Assembly (NCBI RefSeq): GCF_002727185.1
Contig: NZ_NIZW01000016.1
Span: forward strand, 1 to 64,000
DNA: 64,000 bases
From: Rhodopirellula bahusiensis
GTDB lineage: Bacteria; Planctomycetota; Planctomycetia; Pirellulales; Pirellulaceae
Direction: 5' to 3'
Positions 1 to 8,614 of this stretch are shown here, piece after piece (positions within the stretch are counted from its first letter, which is position 1; each line of letters opens with the position of its first letter). A program made the position numbers and the translations under genes. Below the pieces are notes generated by a model. The model was not told the DNA's origin. It did not search any database and saw nothing but the letters and a program-made list of their open reading frames with translations.

Positions 1-2
1 GT

Positions 3-125
3 GGATACATCAACAAGAAATCGCAGGGCCCGCCCGGCTCGAAAACGCTGTGGCGAGGGATGAGCCGTTTCGCCACCATCGTCGAAGCATTTGCGGCATT
101 CAAGCAAATGAGTTGTGGGGTATAA
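3..125 (+). CDS. IS4-family transposase, C-terminal fragment (runs off the left edge)
   Basis: Reading frame 3 is open from the window edge to a TAA at 123-125 and encodes about 40 residues. It contains GPPGSKTLWRGMSRF, which resembles the end of IS4/Tn5-type transposases, where a Lys/Gly-rich stretch, PG.KT.WRG and a terminal helix close the protein. The rest of the gene lies upstream of position 1, so neither the catalytic DDE residues nor the left end of the element can be judged. The stop codon falls inside the left arm of the large inverted repeat at 114-190, so that repeat may be the element's right end. Assignment rests on a short match. Confidence 0.6.
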   Translation, partial: GYINKKSQGPPGSKTLWRGMSRFATIVEAFAAFKQMSCGV

Positions 126-190
126 AAAGGCTTGGAAGCCCAGCGTACTCTCGCTCGTACAATGGGCTTCCAAGCCTTTTGTACCCCACA
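114..190. repeat. Long near-perfect inverted repeat (hairpin), about 28-bp arms
   Basis: The left arm at 114-142 and the right arm at 163-190 are reverse complements apart from one mismatch and one extra A, with a loop of about 20 nt. Each arm starts or ends in TGTGGGGTA and contains the smaller palindrome GGCTTGGAAGCC. It begins inside the last codons of the IS4-like transposase fragment. It could be a mobile-element end, a MITE-like insertion, or a bidirectional terminator. Confidence 0.85.
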
Positions 191-277
191 TCTTTTGGGA
201 GCCGCTTGCGTTGGGAATACAAGCGGTTTAAGGCTAAACATCCCTTGCCGAGGAATCATTAGTGTTTGATTAGCGGC

Positions 278-316
278 GATTAGTGTTCCCTTGACCGCTC
301 TGGTGGAACACTAATC
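278..316. repeat. 12-bp perfect inverted repeat GATTAGTGTTCC with extra half-sites
   Basis: GATTAGTGTTCC at 278-289 is mirrored exactly by GGAACACTAATC at 305-316. Further partial copies sit at 258-266 (ATTAGTGTT) and 327-337 (GGACACTAATC). Four related half-sites in 80 bp of non-coding DNA suggest a repeat cluster, or less likely a multi-site operator. No promoter is evident next to it. Confidence 0.7.
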
Positions 317-352
317 CACTCTGATCGGACACTAATCTTTGGTGTTTCGAGA

Positions 353-380
353 TGTGGGGTATAAAAAGGCTTCCAAGCCC
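353..380 (+). repeat. Third copy of the TGTGGGGTATAAAAAGGCTT arm
   Basis: The 20 bases at 353-372 are identical to 114-133. Here they run into TCCAAGCCC, making a short GGCTT-CC-AAGCC palindrome. It lies just beyond the 3' end of ilvD, so the 1-402 interval carries two direct copies and one inverted copy of the same unit. Confidence 0.8.
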
Positions 381-402
381 GTTGCACTCACCAACTACCG
401 GC

Positions 403-2106
403 TCACTCGTCGGTGACGCAGCCTTCGCTGGCGCTCTTCACGCACTTGATGTACTTGTAGAGCGTTCCGCGAGTGGCTTTCAATGGCGGTGCGGTCCACT
501 TGGATCGACGAGCTTCCAATTCCGCCGCGTCGACTTCCAAATCCAACGAGTTCGTTTCGGCATCAATCGTGATCGTGTCGCCATCTTCGATCAACGCGAT
601 CGGACCACCGACTTGGGCTTCGGGCGTGATGTGGCCGACGATGAAGCCGTGGCTGCCGCCGCTGAAACGGCCGTCCGTCAGCATCGCAACGTCGCTGCCC
701 AAACCGGCACCCATGATGGCACTGGTCGGGGTCAACATCTCGGGCATGCCAGGTCCACCCTTGGGGCCTTCGTAGCGGATCACGACGACGTCGCCCTTTT
801 GAATTTGCTTTTGCTCCAAGGCTGCGAGCATCAGCTCCTCGTTGTCATACACACGAGCCGGTCCGCTGAACTGCAGGCCTTCTTTGCCGGTGATTTTCGC
901 GACTGCGCCTTCGGTTGCGAGCGAGCCCTTCAGGATGCGAATGTGACCTGATTTCTTGATCGGCTCTTCGACCATCGACACGATTTTTTGACCGGTTTTC
1001 AAACCAGGCAAATCGGCCAAGTTCTCGGCCAGAGTCTTGCCGGTGACGGTCATGTGCTCGCCTTTGATCATGCCCTTTTCGAGCAAGTACTTCATCACAG
1101 CGGGCGTGCCACCGACGCTGTGAAGATCTTCTTGCACAAACTTGCCGCTGGGTTTCAAGTCGGCCAAGAACGGTGTGCGATCGCTGACCGACTGGAAATC
1201 TTCGATCGTCAATGGCACATCGACACTGCGAGCCATCGCAATCAAGTGAAGCACCGCGTTGGTGCTGCCACCGAGAGCCATCAACGTCACCATCGCATCT
1301 TCGAATGCACCGCGAGTCATGATGTCGCGAGGCTTGATGTCTTTCTTCAGCAATTCCAGGATGGCCAGACCAGCTCGTTTGCATTCCTCTTTCTTTTCAG
1401 GGTGCTCAGCAGGGATGCTGGCGGAGTAGGGCAGGGCCATGCCCAAAGCTTCAATCGCGGTAGCCATGGTGTTGGCGGTGTACATGCCGCCGCAGGCTCC
1501 CGCACCGGGACAACTTCGGCGAACGATTTCACTGCGTTCTTCTTCGCTGATCTGTCCGGCGATGTATTGCCCGTAGCACTGGAACGCGCTGACGATGTCC
1601 AGTTTTTCATCCTTGAAACTGCCGGGTTTGATGGTTCCTCCGTAGACCATGATGGCGGGACGATTCAGGCGTCCCATCGCCATCAAACAACCAGGCATGT
1701 TCTTGTCGCAGCCGGGCAGGGCGATCAGAGCGTCGTACCACTGCGCCCCCATGATTGTCTCGATCGAGTCGGCAATCAGATCGCGGCTCTGCAACGAGAA
1801 ACTCATCCCGTCGGTGCCCATCGAGATCCCGTCCGAGACACCAATGGTGTTGAAACGCATGCCGACCATGCCGGCGTCGGTGACACCCGCTTTGACGTCC
1901 GCGGCAAGATCCAACAAGTGCATGTTGCAGCTGTTGCCCTCGTACCACATGCTGCCGATGCCGACTTGAGGCTTGTTCATGTCCTCGGAGGACATGCCCG
2001 TTGCGTAGAGCATCGCCTGCGACGCACCCTGGCTTTTTGGCTGGGTGATCTTGCTGCTGTACTTGTTCAGTGCATTGGAATCGGATTCAGGCTGAGACGC
2101 GGTCAT
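403..2106 (-). CDS. ilvD: Dihydroxy-acid dehydratase
   Basis: Catalyses dehydration of 2,3-dihydroxy-isovalerate and 2,3-dihydroxy-3-methylvalerate to the 2-keto acids in valine and isoleucine synthesis (cytosol, Fe-S enzyme). The 567-residue product has the family's normal length. Cluster and substrate motifs are visible: [14 protein letters not shown] near residue 51, [10 protein letters not shown] near 131, and [16 protein letters not shown] near 199. The open frame extends to 2166, but ATG at 2106 (MTASQPE) fits the usual N-terminus better. The gene is alone on the minus strand, divergent from the DUF1080 gene. No attenuator-like leader was recognised upstream. Confidence 0.95.
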   Translation of the reverse strand: MTASQPESDSNALNKYSSKITQPKSQGASQAMLYATGMSSEDMNKPQVGIGSMWYEGNSCNMHLLDLAADVKAGVTDAGMVGMRFNTIGVSDGISMGTDGMSFSLQSRDLIADSIETIMGAQWYDALIALPGCDKNMPGCLMAMGRLNRPAIMVYGGTIKPGSFKDEKLDIVSAFQCYGQYIAGQISEEERSEIVRRSCPGAGACGGMYTANTMATAIEALGMALPYSASIPAEHPEKKEECKRAGLAILELLKKDIKPRDIMTRGAFEDAMVTLMALGGSTNAVLHLIAMARSVDVPLTIEDFQSVSDRTPFLADLKPSGKFVQEDLHSVGGTPAVMKYLLEKGMIKGEHMTVTGKTLAENLADLPGLKTGQKIVSMVEEPIKKSGHIRILKGSLATEGAVAKITGKEGLQFSGPARVYDNEELMLAALEQKQIQKGDVVVIRYEGPKGGPGMPEMLTPTSAIMGAGLGSDVAMLTDGRFSGGSHGFIVGHITPEAQVGGPIALIEDGDTITIDAETNSLDLEVDAAELEARRSKWTAPPLKATRGTLYKYIKCVKSASEGCVTDE

Positions 2107-2279
2107 GAGATCGTTTTGGCAGGGGAAAGCGGCCGGAGATGGGTGGCAACACCTTGAAAGGGTCAAAGAGTATGATCGGTGACATGAAAACTACAAAGAT
2201 GGGGCAGTTCACCGCACGCCCAAACCAGACAAGGCTCCCCAAACCACCGTTCGCAATTGAGACCGGTTTCAATTCAAAA

Positions 2280-3122
2280 ATGACGATTTTCGCCATGAGC
2301 TCACCTGTTTCGTCTTCGGCAAAGGCCCCGTCGACACGCTTGATCGTGGCGGCGTTCTTGCTGCTCGCTGGAATCATGATGACGCGAGAGATCCAGGCCA
2401 AGGAGCGACCAGCACAGTCGACCGCATCGGATGCGGGCCCGGCTTCGGAGACTGCGAATGCGAACGAAGACATCGGCGTCAGTGACGAAGAATTCCAGAC
2501 ACGCAGCCGGTCATTGTTCGATGGACAGATCCTGGCGGGCTTCGAAGGTGACGCATCGTGGTTCCGAATCGAAGACGAATGCATCGTGGCTGGCAGGCTC
2601 GATCAGCCAATCCCCAAGAACCAGTTTCTGGCAACGACCGAGAAGTTCGACAACTTTGAATTTCGCGCCGAGATTCGAATGCGGGGCGAGGGTCGCAACG
2701 CGGGCATTCAGTTCCGCTCGCGAAGACCCAAAAAGAGCGACGAAGTACCGCCGCACGAGATGATCGGATTTCAAGCCGACGCGGGATACTCCGCCGAACG
2801 ATCGATTTGGGGTGCGTTGTACGACGAGTCGCGACGTCGGCGAATGCTGCAATTGCCCGAACCTCCATTCGAGGTTGAGTGGAAGAAACCACCGACGGAG
2901 CAGGGCACAGAATCCATCGCACCGGAACAAACCGACTGGATCAAGATGCGGATCGTGTGCCGAGGGCCACGAATCCAAATCAGCCTGAACGGCACTCAGA
3001 CGGTTGACTACATTGAAACCGAAGAAGGCACTCCCCAGGTTGGCGTGATCGCGTTGCAAATCCATTCGGGCAAACCCGCGGAAGCTTGGTACCGCAACTT
3101 GCGCATTCTCGGACTGGATTGA
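2280..3122 (+). CDS. Secreted DUF1080 (3-keto-disaccharide hydrolase-like) protein
   Basis: About 280 residues. A hydrophobic signal/anchor (LIVAAFLLLAGIMMTREI) near residues 22-40 is followed by a DUF1080 beta-sandwich of the concanavalin-like fold. Typical elements are SLFDGQILAGFEG, GWF-like WFRIEDECIVAG, FEFRAEIRMRGEGRNAGIQFRSR, and the closing GVIALQIHSGKPAEAWYRNLRI. In planctomycetes this family is abundant and tied to exported carbohydrate handling; the substrate here is unknown. Start candidates are ATG 2280 and ATG 2295. The stop overlaps the next ATG by one base (TGATG), so the HAD gene is translationally coupled. Confidence 0.85.
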   Translation: MTIFAMSSPVSSSAKAPSTRLIVAAFLLLAGIMMTREIQAKERPAQSTASDAGPASETANANEDIGVSDEEFQTRSRSLFDGQILAGFEGDASWFRIEDECIVAGRLDQPIPKNQFLATTEKFDNFEFRAEIRMRGEGRNAGIQFRSRRPKKSDEVPPHEMIGFQADAGYSAERSIWGALYDESRRRRMLQLPEPPFEVEWKKPPTEQGTESIAPEQTDWIKMRIVCRGPRIQISLNGTQTVDYIETEEGTPQVGVIALQIHSGKPAEAWYRNLRILGLD

Positions 3123-3820
3123 TGGCAACCGACATTCGCTTCGTTTACTTCGACCTCGGCAATATCTTGGTCTCTTTCGACCGTGACCGAGCCAACGACA
3201 GCGTGGCTGATCTGTTCGGTGGCACCCGCGAAGCATCCGACGAAATCATGCACGTTGGTGGATTGCAAAATCAGCTGGAAACCGGATTGATCTCGGAAGA
3301 GGAGTTCGCCCAAGCGGTTCGCGATGCTTACGCGACATTGGTGCAGCCCAATGGGTTGGTGGCAACCGGCGACATCATGCGAGCGATCAGTGACATGTTC
3401 ACTCCGATTGAATCGATGGTTGCCGTGCTTCAATCATTGCGGGATGCGAGTGTCCCGATCGGAATTCTCAGCAACACCTGTGCGGCTCATTGGAATTGGG
3501 TCAACGGCCGAGGCTGGGACGTGATGAGCGGCCCGTTTGACGTCCAAGTCGTCAGCTACGAAGCCCGCAGCATGAAACCGGACCAAGGGATTTATAAAAC
3601 GGCGATGAAATTAGCCGGCGAGTGCTTGGCAATCGGGCGGGGCAAGGACGACAATGAGGTGTTGCGCCCAGAAGAAATTCTCTTCGTCGACGATCGCCAA
3701 GAAAACGTCGATGCGGCACGTTCTCACGGATGGACGGCGGAAGTGTGTTTGGGTGGCGAACAAGCGATCGATGTTTTGCGACGACACGGATTCGATGTCC
3801 CTCTCGAATCCACCGCCTAG
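3122..3820 (+). CDS. HAD-superfamily hydrolase
   Basis: A 232-residue HAD-like phosphatase. Motif I is YFDLGNILVSFD at the N-terminus (nucleophile Asp in DLGN). Motif II is in GILSNTC. The Lys of motif III is in EARSMKPDQGIY, and motif IV acid residues are in EILFVDDRQENVDAA. This arrangement matches small-molecule phosphatases or haloacid-dehalogenase relatives such as YihX; the substrate cannot be told. The ATG overlaps the DUF1080 stop by one base, and the Ppx/GppA gene follows after 9 bases, so these genes probably share one transcript. Confidence 0.85.
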   Translation: MATDIRFVYFDLGNILVSFDRDRANDSVADLFGGTREASDEIMHVGGLQNQLETGLISEEEFAQAVRDAYATLVQPNGLVATGDIMRAISDMFTPIESMVAVLQSLRDASVPIGILSNTCAAHWNWVNGRGWDVMSGPFDVQVVSYEARSMKPDQGIYKTAMKLAGECLAIGRGKDDNEVLRPEEILFVDDRQENVDAARSHGWTAEVCLGGEQAIDVLRRHGFDVPLESTA

Positions 3821-3829
3821 GAATTCAGC

Positions 3830-5485
3830 GTGAAGAATATGGACAATCCACTCACACCCCGAAGCACCGCCACCGCGCCGCACATCAATGCTGCGAACCC
3901 GCATCTCAATACGGCGACCACGCACATTGCGACGTCGCCGGACAACTCGCCGCGAACCGTGGCCGCGATTGACATCGGTGCGACCAGCATTCGGATGGCC
4001 ATCGCTGAGATTCTTCCGGATGGCAGCGTGCGGACTTTGGAGTCATTGCTGCAACCCGTCGACTTGGGACGCGACGCATTTGAAACCCGACGACTGTCTC
4101 GCAAAGGCATCGAAAGAGCCGCGGCGGTTCTGAGACGCTTCCGCCGAGTCTTGCGAGAATACGGCATCGATTCGACCAACGACATTCGCGTTGTTGCCAC
4201 CAGCGCCGTTCGCGAAGCCAGCAACCGCGTGGCGTTCATTGACCGAGTTTATGTGGCGACCGGTTTGGACGTCGAACCGATCGACGAAGCCGAAGTGAAC
4301 CGCATCACCTACATGGGCATCACGCCGCAATTGATGGCGCTGGCGGAAACGGCCGAGAGCAAATCGTTGGTGGTGGAAGTCGGCGGTGGCAGCACCGAGT
4401 TGCTCGTCATCCGCGGCGGCAACGTGTTGCACAGTGAGTCATTTCGTTTGGGGTCGCTGCGATTGTTGCAAACACTCGATGCATCGGGTGCACGCGGCGT
4501 GCGTTGGCGAGAGTTGCTCGAAACACACATCCGCCGAATCCTGGTCCGAATTGGCGATCAGGTTCGCACGGACACGCAGCTGCACTTGGTCGCGATCGGC
4601 GGCGACATCCGATTTGCCGCTCACCGATTGATCGAAGATTGGGACGAAACCAATCTAGCTCGCGTTCCTGTCGACAAGCTCGAAGAACTGACCCAGCAAA
4701 TCCTCGAAATGGGCGAGGACGCGGTTGTCAAAAAGTTTGGCGCGACCTTTGTCGAAGCGGAAACGCTGGCCCCGGCGTTGCTGGCGTACACAATGTTGGC
4801 GCGGCACTTCGATCTGAAACACATCCTGGTCAGCGACATCAATCTGCGAGACGGATTGCTGGCCGACATCGTGCAAGGCGGCAACTGGACCAGCGAATTT
4901 CGTCAGCAGATCATCCGCTCGGCGGTGTCGCTTGGACGCAAGTACCAAATCGACGAGATCCATTCGCGGGCCGTCGCGGAACTGGCTCGGCGATTGTTTG
5001 AGGGTCTGGCCAAAGAGCACCAGTTGGACGCTCGCTACGAAGTGTTGCTGTATGTCTCGGCGTTGCTACACGAAGTCGGTTTGTACATCAGCCTGCACAG
5101 CAACCACAAACACGCTTCGTACATCATTCGCAACAGCGAACTGTTTGGATTGTCCCAACAGGAGTTGATGCTGGTCGCGTTGGTCGCGCGTTATCACCGG
5201 CGTGCTTCACCGCAATCGAACCACGAAGGCTACGGATCTCTGGATCGTCATGATCGAGTTGCGGTGGCCAAAATGGCGGCGATTCTGCGATTGGCGATCG
5301 CACTGGACGACACCCGCAGCGGACGAATTCGCGAAATCAATGTGACGCAAGAAGGCAAGCGATTGGTCATCTCGGCACCGGGTGTCGACGATGTCTCGCT
5401 GGAACAAATCGCGATGCGAAGCCACTCCGGGTTGTTCCAAGACATCTTTGGCAAACCCGTTCTACTGAGACCTGAGGTGAAGTGA
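3830..5485 (+). CDS. Ppx/GppA exopolyphosphatase-family protein with HD-like C-terminal domain
   Basis: Predicted exopolyphosphatase or (p)ppGpp 5'-phosphohydrolase, 551 residues. An Ala/Thr/Asn-rich leader of about 40 residues precedes the ASKHA nucleotide-binding fold, with AAIDIGATSIRMAIAE as phosphate loop 1 and VVEVGGGSTELLVI as phosphate loop 2. From about residue 400 a helical HD-type region contains LLHEVGLYISLHSNHKHA and ARYHRR, as in long Ppx proteins. Polyphosphate and alarmone hydrolysis cannot be separated by eye. The start (GTG 3830 or ATG 3839) lies 9 bases after the HAD stop, and the stop overlaps the next ATG by one base. Confidence 0.9.
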   Translation: MKNMDNPLTPRSTATAPHINAANPHLNTATTHIATSPDNSPRTVAAIDIGATSIRMAIAEILPDGSVRTLESLLQPVDLGRDAFETRRLSRKGIERAAAVLRRFRRVLREYGIDSTNDIRVVATSAVREASNRVAFIDRVYVATGLDVEPIDEAEVNRITYMGITPQLMALAETAESKSLVVEVGGGSTELLVIRGGNVLHSESFRLGSLRLLQTLDASGARGVRWRELLETHIRRILVRIGDQVRTDTQLHLVAIGGDIRFAAHRLIEDWDETNLARVPVDKLEELTQQILEMGEDAVVKKFGATFVEAETLAPALLAYTMLARHFDLKHILVSDINLRDGLLADIVQGGNWTSEFRQQIIRSAVSLGRKYQIDEIHSRAVAELARRLFEGLAKEHQLDARYEVLLYVSALLHEVGLYISLHSNHKHASYIIRNSELFGLSQQELMLVALVARYHRRASPQSNHEGYGSLDRHDRVAVAKMAAILRLAIALDDTRSGRIREINVTQEGKRLVISAPGVDDVSLEQIAMRSHSGLFQDIFGKPVLLRPEVK

Positions 5486-6903
5486 TGCCGAAGCAACGAT
5501 TGCTATCCAAGGAAGCGAACTGTTCCCGATGCACTTGGACCAGCCCAAGTTCAGTCGACGGATTCGCGTTTCGAGCAAACTTGGTGTGCTGTTTGATATT
5601 CAGCGTGACTCCAGCTTGGGCGCAAACAACGGCGTCCGGCCAACCCTCACTCAATCCAACTCCATCGACCAGCGACAGTTCCTTGGCTCAGCCTCCACAT
5701 TTGATTCTGGGTCAAACAGGTCCGTCACGATCCCCCATGGACGATCGCTATGCCGCCGCGAGACGCAAGTTGGTGGAAACTCGCGTTCGTACCGCGGGAG
5801 TGACCAACGAAGCCGTTCTGAAATCGATCGAGACCACACCTCGGCATGAGTTCGTTCCATCGGCCGTCCGCGACAAAGCCTACTTCGACATGGCTCTACC
5901 GATCGGATCCGCTCAAACGATCAGCAGCCCGTTCATCGTCGCGTCGATGACCGAAACGCTTGACCCGCAACCGACTGACACGGTGCTGGAAATCGGCACC
6001 GGCAGCGGTTATCAAGCCGCAGTGCTCAGCCCCTTGGTCGCGCAGGTCTATTCCATCGAAATCGTCGACGAGCTCGGCACACGCGCGGCGGGAGTGCTCG
6101 GCAAACTGGGTTACGACAACGTCCACACTCGCATCGGCGACGGGTTCCTTGGATGGCCCGAGGCGGCACCGTTCGACAAAATCATTGTGACGTGCAGCCC
6201 CGAGTCCGTGCCGGTTCCGCTGGTTGAACAGCTTCGCGAGGGCGGGTCGATGATCATTCCCGTGGGGGAACGCTATCAACAAACGCTGTACCGGATGACG
6301 AAACGTGACGGCGAGCTGGTCCGCGAACCGCTGCGACCGACCTTGTTCGTTCCGATGACGGGCACGGCGGAGGACGCTCGCCAGACGCTTCCGGATCCCG
6401 CCAACCCGGAGGTCGTCAACCAGGATTTTTCAGATCCGCCGGGAACTGATGACCCCGAGGGATTTGTGCCTGGCTGGTACTACGGTCGCCAAGTCCAACA
6501 GATCGCTCTGCCGGCCAGCGACACGGACGGTGCCGAAGATTCCGGATTGGTCCGGTTTGAAAACGAGACCCCCGGCCTGGGTTCGCACTTGCTGCAGGGC
6601 ATCGCGATCGATGGATCGAAGGTGTCATTGATCCGGTTGTCAGCTCGGCTACGAACGGAAAGCGTCGTCAAAGGTCCGGACGCGGATTCGTGGCCAATGG
6701 TCGCGATCAGTTTTTACGACGAGCTACGGCGTGATTTGGGAACGTTTTCGATGGGCCCTTACCGGGGAACTCGACCGTGGCGAGAGGACAGTCGGCTGGT
6801 GCGGGTCCCGCGGGCTGCTCGAGAAGGGATTGTGCGGATCGGATTGTTTGGCGCGACTGGAACCACCGAATTTGACCACGTCTCGATCGAGAAGATCGAC
6901 TGA
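5485..6903 (+). CDS. pcm: Exported protein-L-isoaspartate O-methyltransferase with extra C-terminal domain
   Basis: A protein repair methyltransferase domain that transfers a methyl group from S-adenosylmethionine to L-isoaspartyl residues lies at about residues 80-295 of 472. Visible signatures are TPRHEFVP, IGSAQTISSPFIVASMTE (the family's IG.GQTIS), VLEIGTGSGYQAAVLS (SAM motif I), and the late YRMTKRDG strand. The N-terminus contains LVCCLIFSVTPAWAQ, a signal peptide ending in an A-x-A type site, which is odd for a SAM enzyme. About 175 further residues form a beta-rich region resembling carbohydrate-binding modules. ATG 5485 overlaps the ppx stop as TGATG; GTG 5482 is the alternative. Confidence 0.85.
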   Translation: MPKQRLLSKEANCSRCTWTSPSSVDGFAFRANLVCCLIFSVTPAWAQTTASGQPSLNPTPSTSDSSLAQPPHLILGQTGPSRSPMDDRYAAARRKLVETRVRTAGVTNEAVLKSIETTPRHEFVPSAVRDKAYFDMALPIGSAQTISSPFIVASMTETLDPQPTDTVLEIGTGSGYQAAVLSPLVAQVYSIEIVDELGTRAAGVLGKLGYDNVHTRIGDGFLGWPEAAPFDKIIVTCSPESVPVPLVEQLREGGSMIIPVGERYQQTLYRMTKRDGELVREPLRPTLFVPMTGTAEDARQTLPDPANPEVVNQDFSDPPGTDDPEGFVPGWYYGRQVQQIALPASDTDGAEDSGLVRFENETPGLGSHLLQGIAIDGSKVSLIRLSARLRTESVVKGPDADSWPMVAISFYDELRRDLGTFSMGPYRGTRPWREDSRLVRVPRAAREGIVRIGLFGATGTTEFDHVSIEKID

Positions 6904-7172
6904 ATGTCCAACGAAATGAGGCATCTTTCCGCGGCCATCGGAGCGTCAAAAGAGGGCTGTTTCACGCTCGCAACTGCCACAACGCATCCCAATTATTTTA
7001 CCCAGTCTTCTTGATCGGCAACGCCGGTCCGCTATCCTGGCGACGGTGACGAGCCCCCGGATTGGATGGCTCGCACCTTCAAAGTGCAATTCAAGCCGTT
7101 AAGTCGCCCACGTTTGTGGTGACGATCGATCGGTATCAGCAAGAGTCGCGTCAAAAGGATGGAGAATCGTTT
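6904..7172 (+). other. Intergenic region upstream of the TIGR03000 gene
   Basis: About 270 bases without a convincing gene, probably holding the promoter and leader of the next gene. A purine-rich GGATGGAGAA at about 7158-7167 is a good ribosome-binding site for ATG 7173. No hairpin or riboswitch was recognised. Confidence 0.4.
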
Positions 7173-8483
7173 ATGAGGTGCATGCGTTTGTTGGCATGCC
7201 TCACGTTGGCGCTCAGCATGAGCGTCACGGCCGAGGCGGGTGGCTCCTACGGGAGCTACGGCAGTAGCGGTGGCTTGGCCTACGGCAGCAGTGGTGGAAG
7301 CAGCGGCGGCGGTTTGCTCGCCGGTCTGCGTTCGCGCATTGCCGCTCGCCATGCCGGTTCGTCAGGAGGCTCTGTCGGAGCTTCCTCAGGCGGTTCATCC
7401 GGTGGATACGCCGTCGCCTACGCACCTTCGCGTGGTTCGTCGGGAGGTTCTTCCGGTGGATCATCAGGCGGTTACTCGCGTGGATCCTCCGGCGGTGGTT
7501 TGGCCGGTCACTTACGTCAAAAAATCGCTCGCATCAAAGCTCGCCGTCATGGCAGCAGCGGCGGTTACGTGGTGAAAGCCAACTACAGCAGCGGTGGCAC
7601 TTCCTACAGCAGCGGCGGACGTTCGTCCGGCGGCAGCAGCGGTGGCTACTACGCTCCTTCGGTTTCGTATTCGTCCGCTTACTCGGGCGGAAGCAGCGGT
7701 GGCAGCTCCGGCGGAGTCAGCTACGCAGCTCCGATGACTTATGCAGCACCTTCGGTGTCGCACAGTGTTCCAATGATCGAATCGGCTCCGATTTACTCGG
7801 CACCGATCCAAGGCGAAACCATCATCGACGGTGGAGTTCCCATGGGTGAGACCATCATCGATGGCTCGGTCATCGACAGCGGTGCTTCTTACGAATCCCG
7901 CAAACCAACCCTGGATGACGACGCCGCGTTGTTGACCGTTGCAGTCCCGGTCGAATCGGCTCGCGTGACCGTCAACGGACACGAAACAACCAGCGACGGC
8001 ATGGTTCGTCAATTCATGTCGCGTGGCTTGAAAGACGGTTACCTCTACACCTACGAAGTGGTCGTGACCTACGACGTCGAAGGTGAAGAACGTACCGACA
8101 AGCGAACCATCAAACTTCGTCCCGGCGACATGGAACGTTTGGTATTCAACCAAACCGAAGCTGTCTCGGATGAAGAAGGCGACGAAGAAGAAGACCAGTT
8201 CAGCGTCGTAGAGCCTGCTCAACCCGAAACGGTTGTTCAACTTCACGTTCCCGCCGAAGCAACTGTCGTTTTGGCTGGCAACGAAACCAATGGCTTCGGA
8301 ACGGTTCGCACCTTCCGCACCACTCAATTGGCCGCTGGCGAAAACTGGGAAAACTACACCGTTCGCGTGTTGTTGGAAGCCAATGGCCGTCAACTGAGCC
8401 AAGAGCGGACCATCAACGTTGCCGCTGGCGACACCGTTGAACTGAACTTTGACTTCGACGACCAAGCCATCGCGATGCGATAA
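7173..8483 (+). CDS. Secreted Ser/Gly-repeat protein with two TIGR03000 domains
   Basis: 436 residues. A signal peptide (MRCMRLLACLTLALSMSVTAEA) is followed by about 170 residues of GGSSGG/SYGSSGG repeats interrupted by two basic helices (LRSRIAARHAG and LRQKIARIKARRHG). A Pro/Ala/Ser hinge with ETIIDG repeats comes next. Two tandem TIGR03000 units follow, at about 275-360 (LLTVAVPVESARVTVNG..) and 380-433 (VVQLHVPAEATVVLAG..), each ending in a T-I-x-V/L-x-x-G-D strand. The family is typical of planctomycetes, its function is unknown, and a cell-wall or surface role is an inference. ATG 7173 is chosen because of the strong ribosome-binding site and signal peptide. Confidence 0.85.
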   Translation: MRCMRLLACLTLALSMSVTAEAGGSYGSYGSSGGLAYGSSGGSSGGGLLAGLRSRIAARHAGSSGGSVGASSGGSSGGYAVAYAPSRGSSGGSSGGSSGGYSRGSSGGGLAGHLRQKIARIKARRHGSSGGYVVKANYSSGGTSYSSGGRSSGGSSGGYYAPSVSYSSAYSGGSSGGSSGGVSYAAPMTYAAPSVSHSVPMIESAPIYSAPIQGETIIDGGVPMGETIIDGSVIDSGASYESRKPTLDDDAALLTVAVPVESARVTVNGHETTSDGMVRQFMSRGLKDGYLYTYEVVVTYDVEGEERTDKRTIKLRPGDMERLVFNQTEAVSDEEGDEEEDQFSVVEPAQPETVVQLHVPAEATVVLAGNETNGFGTVRTFRTTQLAAGENWENYTVRVLLEANGRQLSQERTINVAAGDTVELNFDFDDQAIAMR

Positions 8484-8509
8484 GCGGTCTCGAATCGAAA
8501 GAAACCATG

Positions 8510-8547
8510 AACCGCATCTGAGTGAATTCACTCGGGTGCGGTTTTTT
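8510..8547 (+). terminator. Rho-independent terminator
   Basis: AACCGCATCT pairs with GGGTGCGGTT around the perfect inner palindrome GAGTGAATTCACTC (8520-8533), and a run of six T follows at 8542-8547. It ends the TIGR03000 transcript 27 bases after its stop. It also makes the earliest in-frame starts of the following kinase (8522, 8549) unlikely. Confidence 0.92.
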
Positions 8548-8614
8548 CATGCGCCGCCCCAACCATCCGTGCCGAATTCAACACCGTCCAACCATTCGCC
8601 TGAGTGACACTATA

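Noticed and set aside
50..262. Small plus-strand frame across the first repeat cluster
   Set aside because: It runs through the inverted repeat, and the other frame (3-125) gives a recognisable transposase end instead.
988..2157. Plus-strand frame of about 390 codons opposite ilvD
   Set aside because: Shadow of ilvD; composition (His, Arg, Gln-rich) and lack of motifs do not support a protein.
2154..2176. TTGAAA and TATGAT as a promoter for the DUF1080 gene
   Set aside because: The two boxes are separated by only 11 bases, too close for a sigma-70 promoter.
2107..2279. Possible branched-chain amino-acid leader or riboswitch upstream of ilvD
   Set aside because: No short Ile/Val/Leu-rich peptide and no alternative stems were found in the 170 bases before the start.
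7240..7740. Regular GGYTCNTCNGGNGG repeats that could suggest a CRISPR-like or tandem array
   Set aside because: The periodicity is codon-based Ser/Gly repeat inside a secreted protein, without spacers of fixed length.
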